From: Aurantiochytrium sp. KH105
Lineage: Eukaryota; Sar; Bigyra; Thraustochytrida; Thraustochytriidae
Assembly (NCBI GenBank): GCA_003116975.1
Contig: BGKB01000189.1
Span: 113,703-177,702, forward strand
DNA length: 64,000 nucleotides
Reading direction: 5' to 3'
In this document: positions 1 through 10,189 of the stretch, one piece after another
Position numbering within the stretch: the first letter of the stretch is position 1
Layout: each line of letters begins with the position of its first letter
Translations under genes and position numbers: made by a program
The notes under the pieces: generated by a model
Databases searched by the model: none
What the model was told of the DNA's origin: nothing
The model's input: the letters and a program-made list of their open reading frames with translations, nothing else

Positions 1-184
1 CGCGCAGCGAGTCATGATCGCTGCCGTCATCTTCAATGTTATCGTGTTGTTCCTTCGAGCTCGTGCTGTCCCCGTCGTGCACACACACCGCGACGAGGTC
101 CTCGACGTCAACATGCGAGTCCATGTGGCCTTCGCCATCGCCCATCATCCATTCCAAGCGCTCCCAAAGGAATTTCGCCGCCAT
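1..184 (-). CDS. possible N-terminal fragment of an unidentified protein, cut by left edge
   Basis: The minus strand is open from an ATG at 184 to the window edge and encodes about 61 residues beginning MAAKFLWERLEWMMG, then an acidic, His- and Asp-rich stretch. The mix of a Trp-containing amphipathic start and an acidic tail looks more like real coding sequence than the overlapping plus-strand frames, which are Ser/Arg-rich and low in information. The same frame stays open upstream of 184 through at least position 360 (for instance ELIAQAQLASLG), so the true start may lie further upstream or the segment may be an exon. No family is recognised. Confidence 0.35.
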   Translation of the reverse strand, partial: MAAKFLWERLEWMMGDGEGHMDSHVDVEDLVAVCVHDGDSTSSKEQHDNIEDDGSDHDSLR

Positions 185-993
185 CGCGCTTGCCACGTCC
201 GCAAGCCGCCTCTGCGCAGCCCGCCGGCCGTCCGTCCCAAGGCTTGCGAGCTGTGCTTGCGCGATAAGCTCTCGGCCCTGGTCTCTTCCGCTGCCCGGTC
301 CACAGCCGAGCAGCGGGAGAGACACGCGCAAGACTGACTGGGCGAGCGACGGGCGGGCCTCTTCGCGCGCGCCTCTCCTCTCCTCTCCTCTCCTCTCCTC
401 TCCTCTCGTCCGCGCCGCGCCGCGCAGTGCCCAGCGCCAAGGCTCTTTACTTGTTTGCTTCAAGTTGTTTGGCGTGCCTTTTCACGCGCGGCACGAGCGG
501 GCAACTGAGTCGCGCGCGTGCGAAGTGCGTGGACGACGAGTAGAAACTTGTTTTGCAAGCTAAACCATGGGGTGGTAAACAAACATGTGCGCGGGCGTGC
601 GAGGCGAGACGGCCAGCGGCGCCCGCGCGAGCCTGATTCCCTGTCGCGGAGGGGTGACGGGGAGCGGGCGCTACGCTGCTGCTACTGTCCGAAAGCGATT
701 TTGTGTTGTTTTTTAAAGTTGGATTGACTGTGAGACATGTTACGAAGAATCCATTTTCTGTGGGCTCGCGCGACTGACTGCGAGGACAAGCGCAGCAGCA
801 GACAGCCAAAGACAAAGAACTAAATGAAGTTCAGAGACCACGATGAGGACGCTGGTGATGATGACAATAAATGCCCACGCCATAAAAAGACATAATTATC
901 AGTCAGCAAAAAAAGGAGAAGAGAAAAAGCTTGATAATGTTGGAATGGAATGGAATCGAATGAGGGAAAGAAAGGAGAGAAAACGACACTTCA
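185..993. other. intergenic region without a convincing gene
   Basis: Contains a pyrimidine-rich TCCTC tandem repeat at about 373-407 and GC-rich sequence. From 820 to 990 it becomes A-rich, fitting the 3' flank of the minus-strand LRR gene that ends at 994. Short open frames here are Arg/Ser-rich and are probably not translated. Confidence 0.6.
373..407 (+). repeat. (TCCTC)n pyrimidine microsatellite
   Basis: Seven or so consecutive TCCTC units on the plus strand, that is a purine tract on the minus strand upstream of the left-edge minus-strand frame. Confidence 0.9.
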
Positions 994-3900
994 TCAAGCC
1001 TCCTCGGGAAGAAAGACATCAATGACAGTCGTGAGGCTGTAAAGGTAAGCGAGCGAACGCCCGTCATCATATGTGAAGCGGTACGCGAAGCAGCCATGCT
1101 GACAGTGGCGTTGGCGGAGCGTTTTGGGAAGCACAGTTTCGCCACTGAAAATGTAGCAGAACTCAGTATTCGGCCCGTCTAATGGCATCAGCGTCGGGAT
1201 GGTGACACGCTGCCATCGCTCCTCTGCATCCAGTCTCGCGATCGACTCCTCGGGCAGCTTGAATGGTCCGTTGAAACTAAGCGTTGTCCCCACTGTCAAT
1301 GCCGAGGCTGCTACAAAGTGCATGTTGGCGTCAAAGTACAAATAGCCACCAAACTGCAGAAATCTACGCGTTGTGTCCTCGTAGCGCTGATTTTGGAGCC
1401 AATCCAATTTATTGGAGTCTAGGCCCTTCAAAGGGTACGCCCAGCAGTAGAATCTTGCGCTCGGCGGAATGCACCAATAGCGTTGAAGAAGCCGAGTGAT
1501 CTTGTTGTCCCCCTTGCTAACGGTGACAGCACTAAAGGGACTAATGTTACCCTTGAGCTTGGTCGGATTGGCCTCGCCTTGATCAGCAAGCGTAAATACC
1601 GGCTCGAAGACGTCCGAACAGATAAATTCGTACGTGTTGTCCGCAAAGTCGATGTTGAGATTCAAGCGCCGCGTGGACATAATTCCGAATGAGTTCAGCG
1701 CAACGAATGGGGGCTTGATAGGACGGTATACCGGCGCGATGTGAAGCGATCGCCGCTCGCGCGCCTCCGAGAGCATGCGTTTCATATCATCAATTAATTT
1801 TGCTCCTCTGTCGAGCTCACGGTCCTCTAATTCTGCCTTCCAATCGAGAAACTCCGCGGTTGAAAGCTGCTTGCGCGCACGGATACGGCGTACGTAGTCA
1901 ACAAGCCCAACCACAAGGGCTAGAGCCGCTGTTGCAGGTTGCTCGTTGTAGACGAGCATGTTGGCAAGTGTTCCCTTTTTGAGCTCGTTGTGCAACTTGG
2001 AAATTTCCTCCACGTGATCTTCGAATATGCCCTCCTTGTCATTCGCAGCGTCGTAAACGTCGAGATCTTGCACCACTCCTTGTTGCGCTTCGGAGTCGCT
2101 ACAACACCGAAGAGGGAAGCAGATGGCCAAATGCCCATCCGCGTTCCTTGAAGAAGGCCTTGCACTGTAATTGCTCAGCGCGCGAAGCTGTCCATCCAGT
2201 TGCGCGGTGTAGAACTTGAGGAGCTGCGAAGGGTGGTCGATTTGGACGACTTCAATATCCGGCATCCATTTCGACAAAAAGAAGTCGTTTGCCTCGTCAA
2301 GAGAGACCCGCGTGCCACCAAGGCTCAAGACCGTGAGAGAAGGAGTGTTCTCCAAGAGACAGTCTGCCGTTTCAAGGTTCTTTGCACACGAGAGTCGCAA
2401 TTCGCGCAAAAAGGGTGTGCGATCCGTGAGCTTTTCCAAGCGATCTCCCGTCACTGCAGGCGATCCCGCGAGCGAGAGGCTGCGAATGTACGGGCTCACG
2501 TGCTCTACAAATTGTTTCCACTCATGATCTGTGGTCAAGCTTTGTCCGAGAACGTTGCTAAGCCTGAGCGTGCGCAGCGTCGAGCCGCACCTCTTCATGA
2601 GGCCGATGAGAGCGTCGCTATTCCTGATCAGAAGAAAGTTCCCGCCTCCAAGCCCGTGCTCTCGAAAGACAACGTCGACATCCAGATTGAGCGAACGAAT
2701 ATTTGTGCAATGATCTCCAATGTGCTTGAGCACGTTTTCCGTGAGCCGAGGGAGATCGCGCAGGCTGAGGCGCCAAAGGTTGCGAGCCGCACATCTGGTA
2801 ATTGAGCCAACACCCGTGTCCGTGACCTGGACACAGCCATCGAGAACGACAGAGCCCAGCGCCAGGCACTTGTGTGTTTCAAAGGCACGAAGGCCCGTGT
2901 CTGTGACATCAACGCAAAAGCTGAGATTGAGGTTTTGCAAGTTTGGGCACTTGGCGGCAACGAGCGAGATGATGCTGTCATTGATGCTGACGCAGTCCGT
3001 GAGCTCGAGCGAGCGAATACTCTTGTAGAGCGTACGGGTGTTCATGCGAGCAAATAAAGGCGCAAAAATCGGCCACTCATTCAGGTTCGGAGTCGAAGAG
3101 ACGCTTCGCGTCGTCTTGCCGCCTAAAATGGACCCACACAGGAAATCCGTGAGACGAGGAGAGATGTTGGTGGTCTCTTCTGCGTCACCGGCTTGTTCCG
3201 TCTTGACCAGGTCAAATGGCTTTCCTTCAAAGACGATCGATTCGCTCAGTGTATCGCGAAAATGCTCGAAGGACTCCCTCGAGCTCTGGATCGACGGATC
3301 CCAAAGAAGCGACACACCCAAGGTGACGGGCGCCAAAAGGATTTTCATCAACCAGTTAGCCGCCCAAATCAGAACGTGTGAGCACCAATTCTGCTTCGTA
3401 GTACGTTCGTAATCAAAAAACTCTGTGAGGGCCTTGGAGACGAGGCGATGTCCGTCGGAGAACTCGACCTCGTTGTCATCGCCTGCGGATATCGTCCCCT
3501 CGATCTCCCTATTCTTTTCGAGCGCCTTGACGACTCGCTTGTCCATGTCATTGTTCGGATTAAAAACAAGGTGACGCAGCAGCACCAAGTTGCGCAGGCC
3601 GGGAATATCGCCGAGGAGCTGCAGGGCCTCGATGACTTGGCGAGCCGCAGACAGAATCGAGGTCGCGAGGGCAAACCAGTACACGTATTCAAAATGTCCT
3701 CCCTGGAAATTGAGAATGTAGAGCATCTCGACGACAATCTGGGGTATATCCTGTACCAATAGAACGGCGGCGGTGAGAATCGACATGCGCGCGGCCTTGT
3801 AATCAGCCTTGGCTTGCGTCGCAATTGGGTCCTTGACAAAACTTCCCACGGCATCACCGATAATGTTGAAGCCCAGAGACTCTTTCACCTTGTACGACTC

Positions 3901-5073
3901 CTTCACAAGATCGTTGAATCCAGAGTTGGGCTCAACAAGAGCAACGAGTAGACCGAAAAAGTACTTTTGCACACGGCGCTTGTCCTTCCAATCGACCAGG
4001 TGTCTGTCCCACAGTCCAATTAAGAGGCGCAAGAAGAATGTGAGCCCAAGTGCGGCGATAGACACGTAAAAAAGAGCCTCGGATGAAGTGCCGACGAGGG
4101 GTAAAAGCGACGAAAAGACAAAGACAATGTCTGTGCCCAAGTTGGCCACTTCCAGGCTTGCGTCGAAGATGGCTCCGTATTGCCGAAGACGATTGTTCTT
4201 TTCAAACATATGAGGCAACGAATAGGTCCGAGGCGCCGGATGCTGGCTCTTTTTATCAATGCTCCTCTTGTAGTGGGCTGGGTAAAGTTTCCTCCCGAGA
4301 AGCGATCGGCCCGAGTCGAACAGGTAGACGAGCTGTCTCCAAGCAATCGACGACCATGTAAAGGCAGTTGGGGATGTTTGGTTGCTCGCTTTGCCCTGAG
4401 CTTCCTGCATGATCTGCAGGTGGGTATCCGAGTGGTACTCTTGCAGAAATTCCATCTTGTGGATCATTTTGGAGATCACTTGAAGAAAATCCTCGACGTC
4501 ACTAAGCAGCGCCTCCGTCATGCGAGCGTCAATGTAGCGCACTTCACTATCGTCTGCGACTCTTTGGAAAGATCCTTTTCGAGCGAAGGGTCGCTCGCTC
4601 ACGTAGTGGTCGAGGTTCGCGAGGCGCGCGCCAATGTCGACGACGGACTGTACGAGGTCCGGGTCGTAAATGAACCTGCCCTCCTCGATGGCCTTTACGT
4701 GGGCGTGCGTGAGATAGTTGAGCTCTTTGGTTTTTCCATGGTTGACGACGACCTCGCCGGCAGGTGAAGAGCCCTGCTCCCTGATCAGATTCAAGGCTTT
4801 CACATCATTTTGCTTGTCCTGCTCCTCCACGTTTCGAATAGCCTCGTCGGCCTCTGCAGGATTCTCGTTGAGCCTGGCCAGGCTCGTCTGCTTCACCAGC
4901 CCTCGCCGGCTCGGGCCTGCACCGCGCGTCGAGCCCCCTCGCGTCGAGCCGCCCCGCATTAGCACGGGCCGCGGCGCCGGCGGCATCTCCACGTCCACCT
5001 CGGGCACGTGCACGTCTTCGGCGCCATCTTCCTCGATCCCCTTCATCGCGCCGTCCTCGGGCTCGCGCCGCAC
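994..5073 (-). CDS. large membrane protein with AMN1-type leucine-rich repeats (paralogue A)
   Basis: Single 1359-residue frame. Residues 1-110 are charged and Gly/Ser/Arg-rich. Residues 115-215 form a helical region ending in a conserved SDVEDFLQV block. Hydrophobic segments lie at about 305-355 and 430-485; the second includes QDIPQIVVEMLYIL, reminiscent of the D-[IV]-P-Q motif of multi-pass membrane proteins such as the XK family, though that link is weak. Residues about 688-960 hold cysteine-containing LRRs of the AMN1/F-box LRR type, for example KCPNLQNLNLSFC followed by VTDTGL. No F-box is visible. Residues about 1130-1359 form a C-terminal region I do not recognise, shared with the divergently transcribed paralogue at 6102-10016. 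Role unknown. The LRRs suggest protein binding at a membrane. Confidence 0.9.
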   Translation of the reverse strand: MRREPEDGAMKGIEEDGAEDVHVPEVDVEMPPAPRPVLMRGGSTRGGSTRGAGPSRRGLVKQTSLARLNENPAEADEAIRNVEEQDKQNDVKALNLIREQGSSPAGEVVVNHGKTKELNYLTHAHVKAIEEGRFIYDPDLVQSVVDIGARLANLDHYVSERPFARKGSFQRVADDSEVRYIDARMTEALLSDVEDFLQVISKMIHKMEFLQEYHSDTHLQIMQEAQGKASNQTSPTAFTWSSIAWRQLVYLFDSGRSLLGRKLYPAHYKRSIDKKSQHPAPRTYSLPHMFEKNNRLRQYGAIFDASLEVANLGTDIVFVFSSLLPLVGTSSEALFYVSIAALGLTFFLRLLIGLWDRHLVDWKDKRRVQKYFFGLLVALVEPNSGFNDLVKESYKVKESLGFNIIGDAVGSFVKDPIATQAKADYKAARMSILTAAVLLVQDIPQIVVEMLYILNFQGGHFEYVYWFALATSILSAARQVIEALQLLGDIPGLRNLVLLRHLVFNPNNDMDKRVVKALEKNREIEGTISAGDDNEVEFSDGHRLVSKALTEFFDYERTTKQNWCSHVLIWAANWLMKILLAPVTLGVSLLWDPSIQSSRESFEHFRDTLSESIVFEGKPFDLVKTEQAGDAEETTNISPRLTDFLCGSILGGKTTRSVSSTPNLNEWPIFAPLFARMNTRTLYKSIRSLELTDCVSINDSIISLVAAKCPNLQNLNLSFCVDVTDTGLRAFETHKCLALGSVVLDGCVQVTDTGVGSITRCAARNLWRLSLRDLPRLTENVLKHIGDHCTNIRSLNLDVDVVFREHGLGGGNFLLIRNSDALIGLMKRCGSTLRTLRLSNVLGQSLTTDHEWKQFVEHVSPYIRSLSLAGSPAVTGDRLEKLTDRTPFLRELRLSCAKNLETADCLLENTPSLTVLSLGGTRVSLDEANDFFLSKWMPDIEVVQIDHPSQLLKFYTAQLDGQLRALSNYSARPSSRNADGHLAICFPLRCCSDSEAQQGVVQDLDVYDAANDKEGIFEDHVEEISKLHNELKKGTLANMLVYNEQPATAALALVVGLVDYVRRIRARKQLSTAEFLDWKAELEDRELDRGAKLIDDMKRMLSEARERRSLHIAPVYRPIKPPFVALNSFGIMSTRRLNLNIDFADNTYEFICSDVFEPVFTLADQGEANPTKLKGNISPFSAVTVSKGDNKITRLLQRYWCIPPSARFYCWAYPLKGLDSNKLDWLQNQRYEDTTRRFLQFGGYLYFDANMHFVAASALTVGTTLSFNGPFKLPEESIARLDAEERWQRVTIPTLMPLDGPNTEFCYIFSGETVLPKTLRQRHCQHGCFAYRFTYDDGRSLAYLYSLTTVIDVFLPEEA

Positions 5074-5511
5074 GCCGCCCCTCCGGCCTCCTCCTCGCGC
5101 TCGCCGCGCTCCTCGCCGCGCTCCTTCCGGGTCTGCACCCGCCCTCGCCTCCTCTCCAGCGCGGGCGCGCGTATTTCTGTGTGCGGCTAGGCTCTTTGCT
5201 ATTGCCTTTTTAGAGTTCGTACTTTCTCCGCCAGCTCGGGCCCCCGGTACACACCTTCCGCAGGCTAGGGCGTCCTACGGTTTATGGTAGCACACCGCCC
5301 GAGATGTGCAGCGCCGGGAAAGAATGGACGGCCCGCGGGGCCTCCCTCCCTCGCGCTGCTCGTCCACGAGTAGACTTGGAGAGCGGGGGAGGTGCCAGCC
5401 GGAGGGCTACGCAAAGCGGGGGCTTGAAGCAGCCAGGTGGTTTGTTTCAGCTTTGCGTCCGTGTGGTTGGTTGATGGCGAAGAATGGCGTCATGCTTCGC
5501 CGAGAGGCCCA

Positions 5512-5575
5512 TTCATTCCATTCATCCCCAATCATTCAAGCATTCCTTCGTTCGTTCATTCACTCATTCCTTCGC
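5512..5575 (+). repeat. imperfect CATTC/GTTC tetra-pentanucleotide repeat
   Basis: Repeated ATTC, TTCG and CATTC units between the divergent LRR genes. Confidence 0.8.
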
Positions 5576-6005
5576 CAGCTGCATCTAGTCTAGCCTAGAA
5601 GGCGAACTTTCGAAGATGTCAGCAACCAAGCGCCATCAGCAGTGCAGCTTGCAGCAGCAGCAGCAGCTCGCAGCCCTACGCGGCAATGGCGGGCGTAGTC
5701 ATCATCGACGCGCGCAAGTGTGCACAGGTACTAGCAGGTAGCATAACGAGTAGTAGGCTTCAGGTAGAGCATACTATACGAGTATTGGCCGCCAACGACC
5801 GCCGCGACCCTGCCGCGCGCTCCTCGCATCGCTGCCGCGCTCGCTCCAAGAGGGAGGTCACGAGAAAGGAAATCGCGATTCAGCCGCGGCGCGGCGGCCC
5901 GCGTCGCAGCTGTCTGCGGCGCGGCAAACGACGACTTGCGCGGGGTAAAGGTCAGTCAACGTGCGAAGAAGAGCAGCCTCGTCGAGGCCGTCATCGAGGT
6001 GCACG

Positions 6006-6007
<2 letters not shown>

Positions 6008-6038
<31 letters not shown>
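6008..6038 (+). repeat. (CTG)10 trinucleotide repeat in 5' leader
   Basis: Ten consecutive CTG units, ending about 65 nt before the preferred ATG of the plus-strand LRR gene. If translation began at 5961 the run would encode poly-Cys, which is implausible. This is one reason for choosing the start at 6102. Confidence 0.9.
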
Positions 6039-6101
6039 ATATCGGAGCTTGGCAGGAGAGCAAAGGGCGAGAACGACCCGCCACCGGTGAACGTGGAGAC
6101 G

Positions 6102-9100
6102 ATGCAGAGGCGCCGCTGGGAGGCAGACGATGCGGACGACACCGAGAGCGGGGTTGGCGGCGGCCGGGAGGGATGGACTGGCGTCGTGCTCGGGCCCAAG
6201 CACCTCGCTGCGCTGGAGCGCGGCGAATTTCTCCTCGACCTGCCGCGCGTGGAGCGCCTTGCAGACCTCGGAGTGAGGCTCGCCACCCTTGGCCTCTACG
6301 ACTCGGCCAACGAAGAGGGAGACCGCGAAATTCGTGGTGCGCGAGCAGCCATGTTCATGAGCGACGTCCAGGACTTTCTCGAGGTCCTCGCGCAGCTTCA
6401 GCGGAGACAAGAGGCCCTTGCCCGGGAACATATGATCCTTAATCGCGCGCTTGTTAAAGAGAGAATGGAGGATGACTTTAACGTCTGGCTCAGGGCCTGG
6501 GTCCGCCTGCAGCTGCAAGGCTGGGTCGAAAAGCTTGGAATTGCAAGATTTCTATATACGTTTCTTCCTAGGCTGCGAGATGAACGTGATGGCAGGTCAC
6601 GAGACCAAGACGACGCCATTTCGGCCGCTGACCAGGCTCAGATCTCCGCGCCATTTCTGACTCGCGAAAATCGGCGGCATCGCGGTCATAGTCTTCTTTT
6701 TAGTGTGCTCTTTGCAGCCACAAGCCAGGTGCTCAGTTGGTACTTTGCTTTTGCCGAGATGAACTCCGCGCAATCGCTGTATGCAATCGCTATAAGTGCC
6801 CTGCTCGCCTCGCTCTTGGGGCGAGTGCTCACCTGTTTTCTTTACTGGAAAATCGTTGACTGGGCCGTTCCGCAGCGCGTATTCCGCTTTGGAGTTGGCG
6901 TGCTCTGGTCATTGATCGACGCAGAGCTTGCCATTAACGTAATTGCAAGCGGTTCCCTCAGTGAAATGCAAAGTGTCCAGGTTTCTGATGTGAGGACCTC
7001 CCAGGCCCCGCAAAAGGATATCGTCGCCGCCGGAGCCAGCGCTGATTTTCGGCTTGCAAGAGGTCACTTCTATATGAATTGCGTCAATCTCCTCACGCAC
7101 GTGCCCTTGCTCGTTGTGCAGGCGATTGCCATCTCCGATCATCTACGATCGCGATCCGATGTCAGCCCACTTGGAGCTGCCGTGCTCGCTTTTACCTCAG
7201 CGTTTGTGCTCGTTCAGGGTCTGAATCTCAGAGCAATGCTCTCTTGCATTCCCCATCTACGCTTACTCTTAAATGCGCGCCACATCGTCATCGACTACAT
7301 CCCGCTCGGCGACGGTCTACTTGATGATGGAGATGCCATTCCCGATGATGATCTTGATGGGGAAGAGGAAGACGACGACGATGACATCGACGATGAGGAA
7401 GAGGATGCAACAAATTACGATGATGCAGAGAGTGGAAGAGTCAATCATGTGCGCCAAAGCAAGGTTCGTGACGTTCCCGGAAATACATCGCGAGCCAGTG
7501 AATCCGAAGAGTACCCTCCTGGACTTTGGGGCACGCTTAAGCGAGCTGCTGTAACCTGCAAAACGCTTGCTGTTCAAGGAGCAAAGGCCACCGGCAGCGC
7601 TGGTCGAGCCTTGATCGCTGCGTTGCGCGAGTCTCTGGGCCACGACGATGCTCCTGAAAACAGCGTTGCGCAGCGCTCAGTAAAGCAAGTGATGGCTCGC
7701 TACACGGACCCACCTGTGCCAGAATACGTGGACTTCTCACTCTTTCCTCAAGAAGTGCGCATGCTTTTTGACGTGTATACCGTGTCTGACTTTTACCAGC
7801 GAATCGGGTTGTCCCCGACCGGCCCTGGCGCCTCGGACACGGTTCGTTCAAGCATCTGTCTTCCTTTGAATAGAATGCATCGCGACGCACCTTTTACGGC
7901 ATTACGCACGCTTCAGGTCACGAATGAAATCGGCATTGGCGCCGGCACGCTCGCGGCTATTCTTCAGAAACTGCCCACTCTCGATCATCTCAACTTGTCG
8001 TACTGCGAAAACATTGACGATGACGCGATGCGCGCTCTGGGAGATGCCGCTTGTCCGCTCGAAACCTTGTATCTCGATGGATGTCTTGGCATTACTGATG
8101 CAGGTGTGGAGGATCTCGCGTTCGCTTGCGGCCGAGCACTGCTGAAGCTCTCATTGCGTAACGTGGTTGCTGTTTCTGGAAAGGGTCTCTGTCACCTTGC
8201 GGAACATTGTCCTCAGCTGCGCGAGCTCTATCTCGATCGCGATCCTCTTTTAATTCCTCTTCTCGCCGCCAAGGGCGCCAAGAAAACCAGGGCGAGCGGC
8301 GTCAGCAAGGCCAGTGCGTCAACCTCGCATAGTTTGGCAAGTCTCTTGTCCACCACGCTGTACTTTAGGCACGGCGATGATTGTCATGGCAAGACGGTTG
8401 CTGAAGGTAGAATGCATGATCAAGGCCTCGCGGCGCTCGCCACGGCTTGTCCTCAGCTCCACACGCTCACGCTTGACAACGCCACCGGTTTTACAGAGCG
8501 TGGCCTCCTCCACTTTATCCACGTTGTATCACCCTTTTTCCGCACACTAGGGCTCTCAGGAAGTGCCGCCGTCTCGGACCGTTGCGTCGGCGAGATAGTC
8601 ACAACGCTACGGCACCTTCGCGAGCTCCGGCTCTCAAGAACCTCAATGGGCGATGAAGGCGGTGCGCAATTATTGGCCCATGCTCGCGGCATCGACTGTC
8701 TTTTTGCGGAAAACACAGCAATGACGTCTGCTATGGCCGCGCGTCTTTGCGAATCGCGGCGACTCCCAATGGCCGATTCTTCGCTTGATGCAATTGCCGA
8801 GAAATTGTTGCGTCAGTGCGAATTGCTGCAGTCAAAGCTCGAGGAAGTCGCGCATGCGAATGGTCACAACGACGCAAGCCCGGGAAGTCGCTCACTTGTC
8901 GAATCGTCAAGTTTCAGAGACCTCATAGCCGCCAACGGAGATTTCGCGCAAGTTCTGAGTCGGCGCAGTGGTCGACATGCTTCTGGCGAAGACCATGACG
9001 CGGAATTCGCGAACACCGTGCAGTTACTAGCACGCTGCGTGAGTCTGCTGAGGCGCTTTGCGAATTGCGGTGGCTCTAACGAATACAGTGCAGACGAGAT

Positions 9101-10016
9101 GGTGTCTCGAGGCTCGTCAGGTCTTGGCAAGGCAGAGGTCAAGTGCCTCAGAACTTCTGTACAGCGCTACAGGTCCTCCATGAACGTTGGCTGTGGTATT
9201 TGGCAGGGCATCTCACGTGCTGCGAACATCATTCATCCAGCAGGCGCACCGGTGCTCCCGCAGCGCAGTCTCTTGGCACCATTTGGAAGATTTCCATTTC
9301 AAAGTCTGGCGCCGTTCGGTCTCGATGCCGTCGAGAGCTCGGGGCTAAAGTTCAACCTCTCGCTCTGTGTTTTTGTTGTCATGGTGCCAAGCGCCGGCCG
9401 TCACGCTTTACTTCGAGATGACCACGACCAAGGAGAGTCCAAAAAGGACGAGTATGCAACAAGTCTGTATGGTCGAACATCTCGCGTGGGATCTATATCC
9501 GCTTCGATGCGCGGTCTGCTTCGGGAGCACCCTGTCATTTGGCGGAAAGCGCGCAGCATGGTGTACTTGCATCCTCTTCGAAAGCGCCGCCACGATCTCT
9601 CGTTCTTGGATCTCCGTGGTTCGGTGCACGGACTTTTGCGTTTAGTGACCTGGGGTGGTTTTGCTTTTTTCGACGACGACGGCGACTTTGTAGGTGCCGT
9701 TGCAAAAGGCCTCGGTGCAACAGTGAGTTTCCAAGGTCCGTTTGAGGTCAATCCCCTCTTTGTCCGTCGCCTTTACTCCCAAAATCGTTTTGGCACTGTT
9801 CCCTGTGGCAGCCACCAAGTCGCATTCGTACACGCGGACGAAGGCGGGTCGCGCCACAATACATGCGGTGCCTTCGTCGTAACACCTGCGTCGTCCAAGC
9901 CCGGAAGCTGCTTCATGTACACAATGATGGACGCAGGTCATGAACTCGCAGAAGAGGGCCAGGCCACGTTGGAGAAGAATGTCACAGATGAGAATGATTT
10001 TCATGAAATGCCATGA
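6102..10016 (+). CDS. large membrane protein with AMN1-type leucine-rich repeats (paralogue B)
   Basis: 1304 residues from the ATG at 6102 (MQRRRWEADDADD). The frame is open back to an ATG at 5961, but that extension encodes an 11-Cys run from a CTG microsatellite. It shares its whole plan with the minus-strand gene at 994-5073: a start block containing ERGEFLLDLPRVERLADLG, then MSDVQDFLEVL, hydrophobic segments, LRRs (LDHLNLSYCENIDDDAM and similar) and the same C-terminal region with a GGFAFFDDDGDFVGA motif matching GGYLYFDANMHFVAA of paralogue A. Differences are a long Asp/Glu insertion near 7320-7430 and loss of the D-I-P-Q motif in the second hydrophobic region (HVPLLVVQ instead). The two are probably an old inverted duplication. 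Function unknown. Confidence 0.88.
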   Translation: MQRRRWEADDADDTESGVGGGREGWTGVVLGPKHLAALERGEFLLDLPRVERLADLGVRLATLGLYDSANEEGDREIRGARAAMFMSDVQDFLEVLAQLQRRQEALAREHMILNRALVKERMEDDFNVWLRAWVRLQLQGWVEKLGIARFLYTFLPRLRDERDGRSRDQDDAISAADQAQISAPFLTRENRRHRGHSLLFSVLFAATSQVLSWYFAFAEMNSAQSLYAIAISALLASLLGRVLTCFLYWKIVDWAVPQRVFRFGVGVLWSLIDAELAINVIASGSLSEMQSVQVSDVRTSQAPQKDIVAAGASADFRLARGHFYMNCVNLLTHVPLLVVQAIAISDHLRSRSDVSPLGAAVLAFTSAFVLVQGLNLRAMLSCIPHLRLLLNARHIVIDYIPLGDGLLDDGDAIPDDDLDGEEEDDDDDIDDEEEDATNYDDAESGRVNHVRQSKVRDVPGNTSRASESEEYPPGLWGTLKRAAVTCKTLAVQGAKATGSAGRALIAALRESLGHDDAPENSVAQRSVKQVMARYTDPPVPEYVDFSLFPQEVRMLFDVYTVSDFYQRIGLSPTGPGASDTVRSSICLPLNRMHRDAPFTALRTLQVTNEIGIGAGTLAAILQKLPTLDHLNLSYCENIDDDAMRALGDAACPLETLYLDGCLGITDAGVEDLAFACGRALLKLSLRNVVAVSGKGLCHLAEHCPQLRELYLDRDPLLIPLLAAKGAKKTRASGVSKASASTSHSLASLLSTTLYFRHGDDCHGKTVAEGRMHDQGLAALATACPQLHTLTLDNATGFTERGLLHFIHVVSPFFRTLGLSGSAAVSDRCVGEIVTTLRHLRELRLSRTSMGDEGGAQLLAHARGIDCLFAENTAMTSAMAARLCESRRLPMADSSLDAIAEKLLRQCELLQSKLEEVAHANGHNDASPGSRSLVESSSFRDLIAANGDFAQVLSRRSGRHASGEDHDAEFANTVQLLARCVSLLRRFANCGGSNEYSADEMVSRGSSGLGKAEVKCLRTSVQRYRSSMNVGCGIWQGISRAANIIHPAGAPVLPQRSLLAPFGRFPFQSLAPFGLDAVESSGLKFNLSLCVFVVMVPSAGRHALLRDDHDQGESKKDEYATSLYGRTSRVGSISASMRGLLREHPVIWRKARSMVYLHPLRKRRHDLSFLDLRGSVHGLLRLVTWGGFAFFDDDGDFVGAVAKGLGATVSFQGPFEVNPLFVRRLYSQNRFGTVPCGSHQVAFVHADEGGSRHNTCGAFVVTPASSKPGSCFMYTMMDAGHELAEEGQATLEKNVTDENDFHEMP

Positions 10017-10189
10017 AGAGAAGATTTTTCAGTCAAACCTTGGCACAATTATTTATACCGTCGCAATAACTTTTTAGATGTCGCTCAAATGGTCAAGTCA
10101 AAGTCCCATGATCAGTATACTTGGGGAGGATTGGAGAGAAACTGTCATTTTTTTTTTTGATTTTAACTTTTGTTGTGGTATACGCTATC

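Larger units (their letters stand above)
5074..6101. promoter_or_regulatory. shared upstream region of two divergent LRR paralogues
   Basis: About 1 kb between the start codons of the head-to-head LRR genes, so it must hold both 5' regions. It contains an ATTC/GTTC-type repeat at about 5512-5575, a CAG run near 5653-5668 and a CTG run at 6008-6038. No independent gene is supported. I see no clear TATA element. Confidence 0.6.

Noticed and set aside
5961..6101. 47-codon N-terminal extension of LRR paralogue B
   Set aside because: Encodes 11 consecutive Cys from a CTG repeat, and paralogue A has nothing alike.
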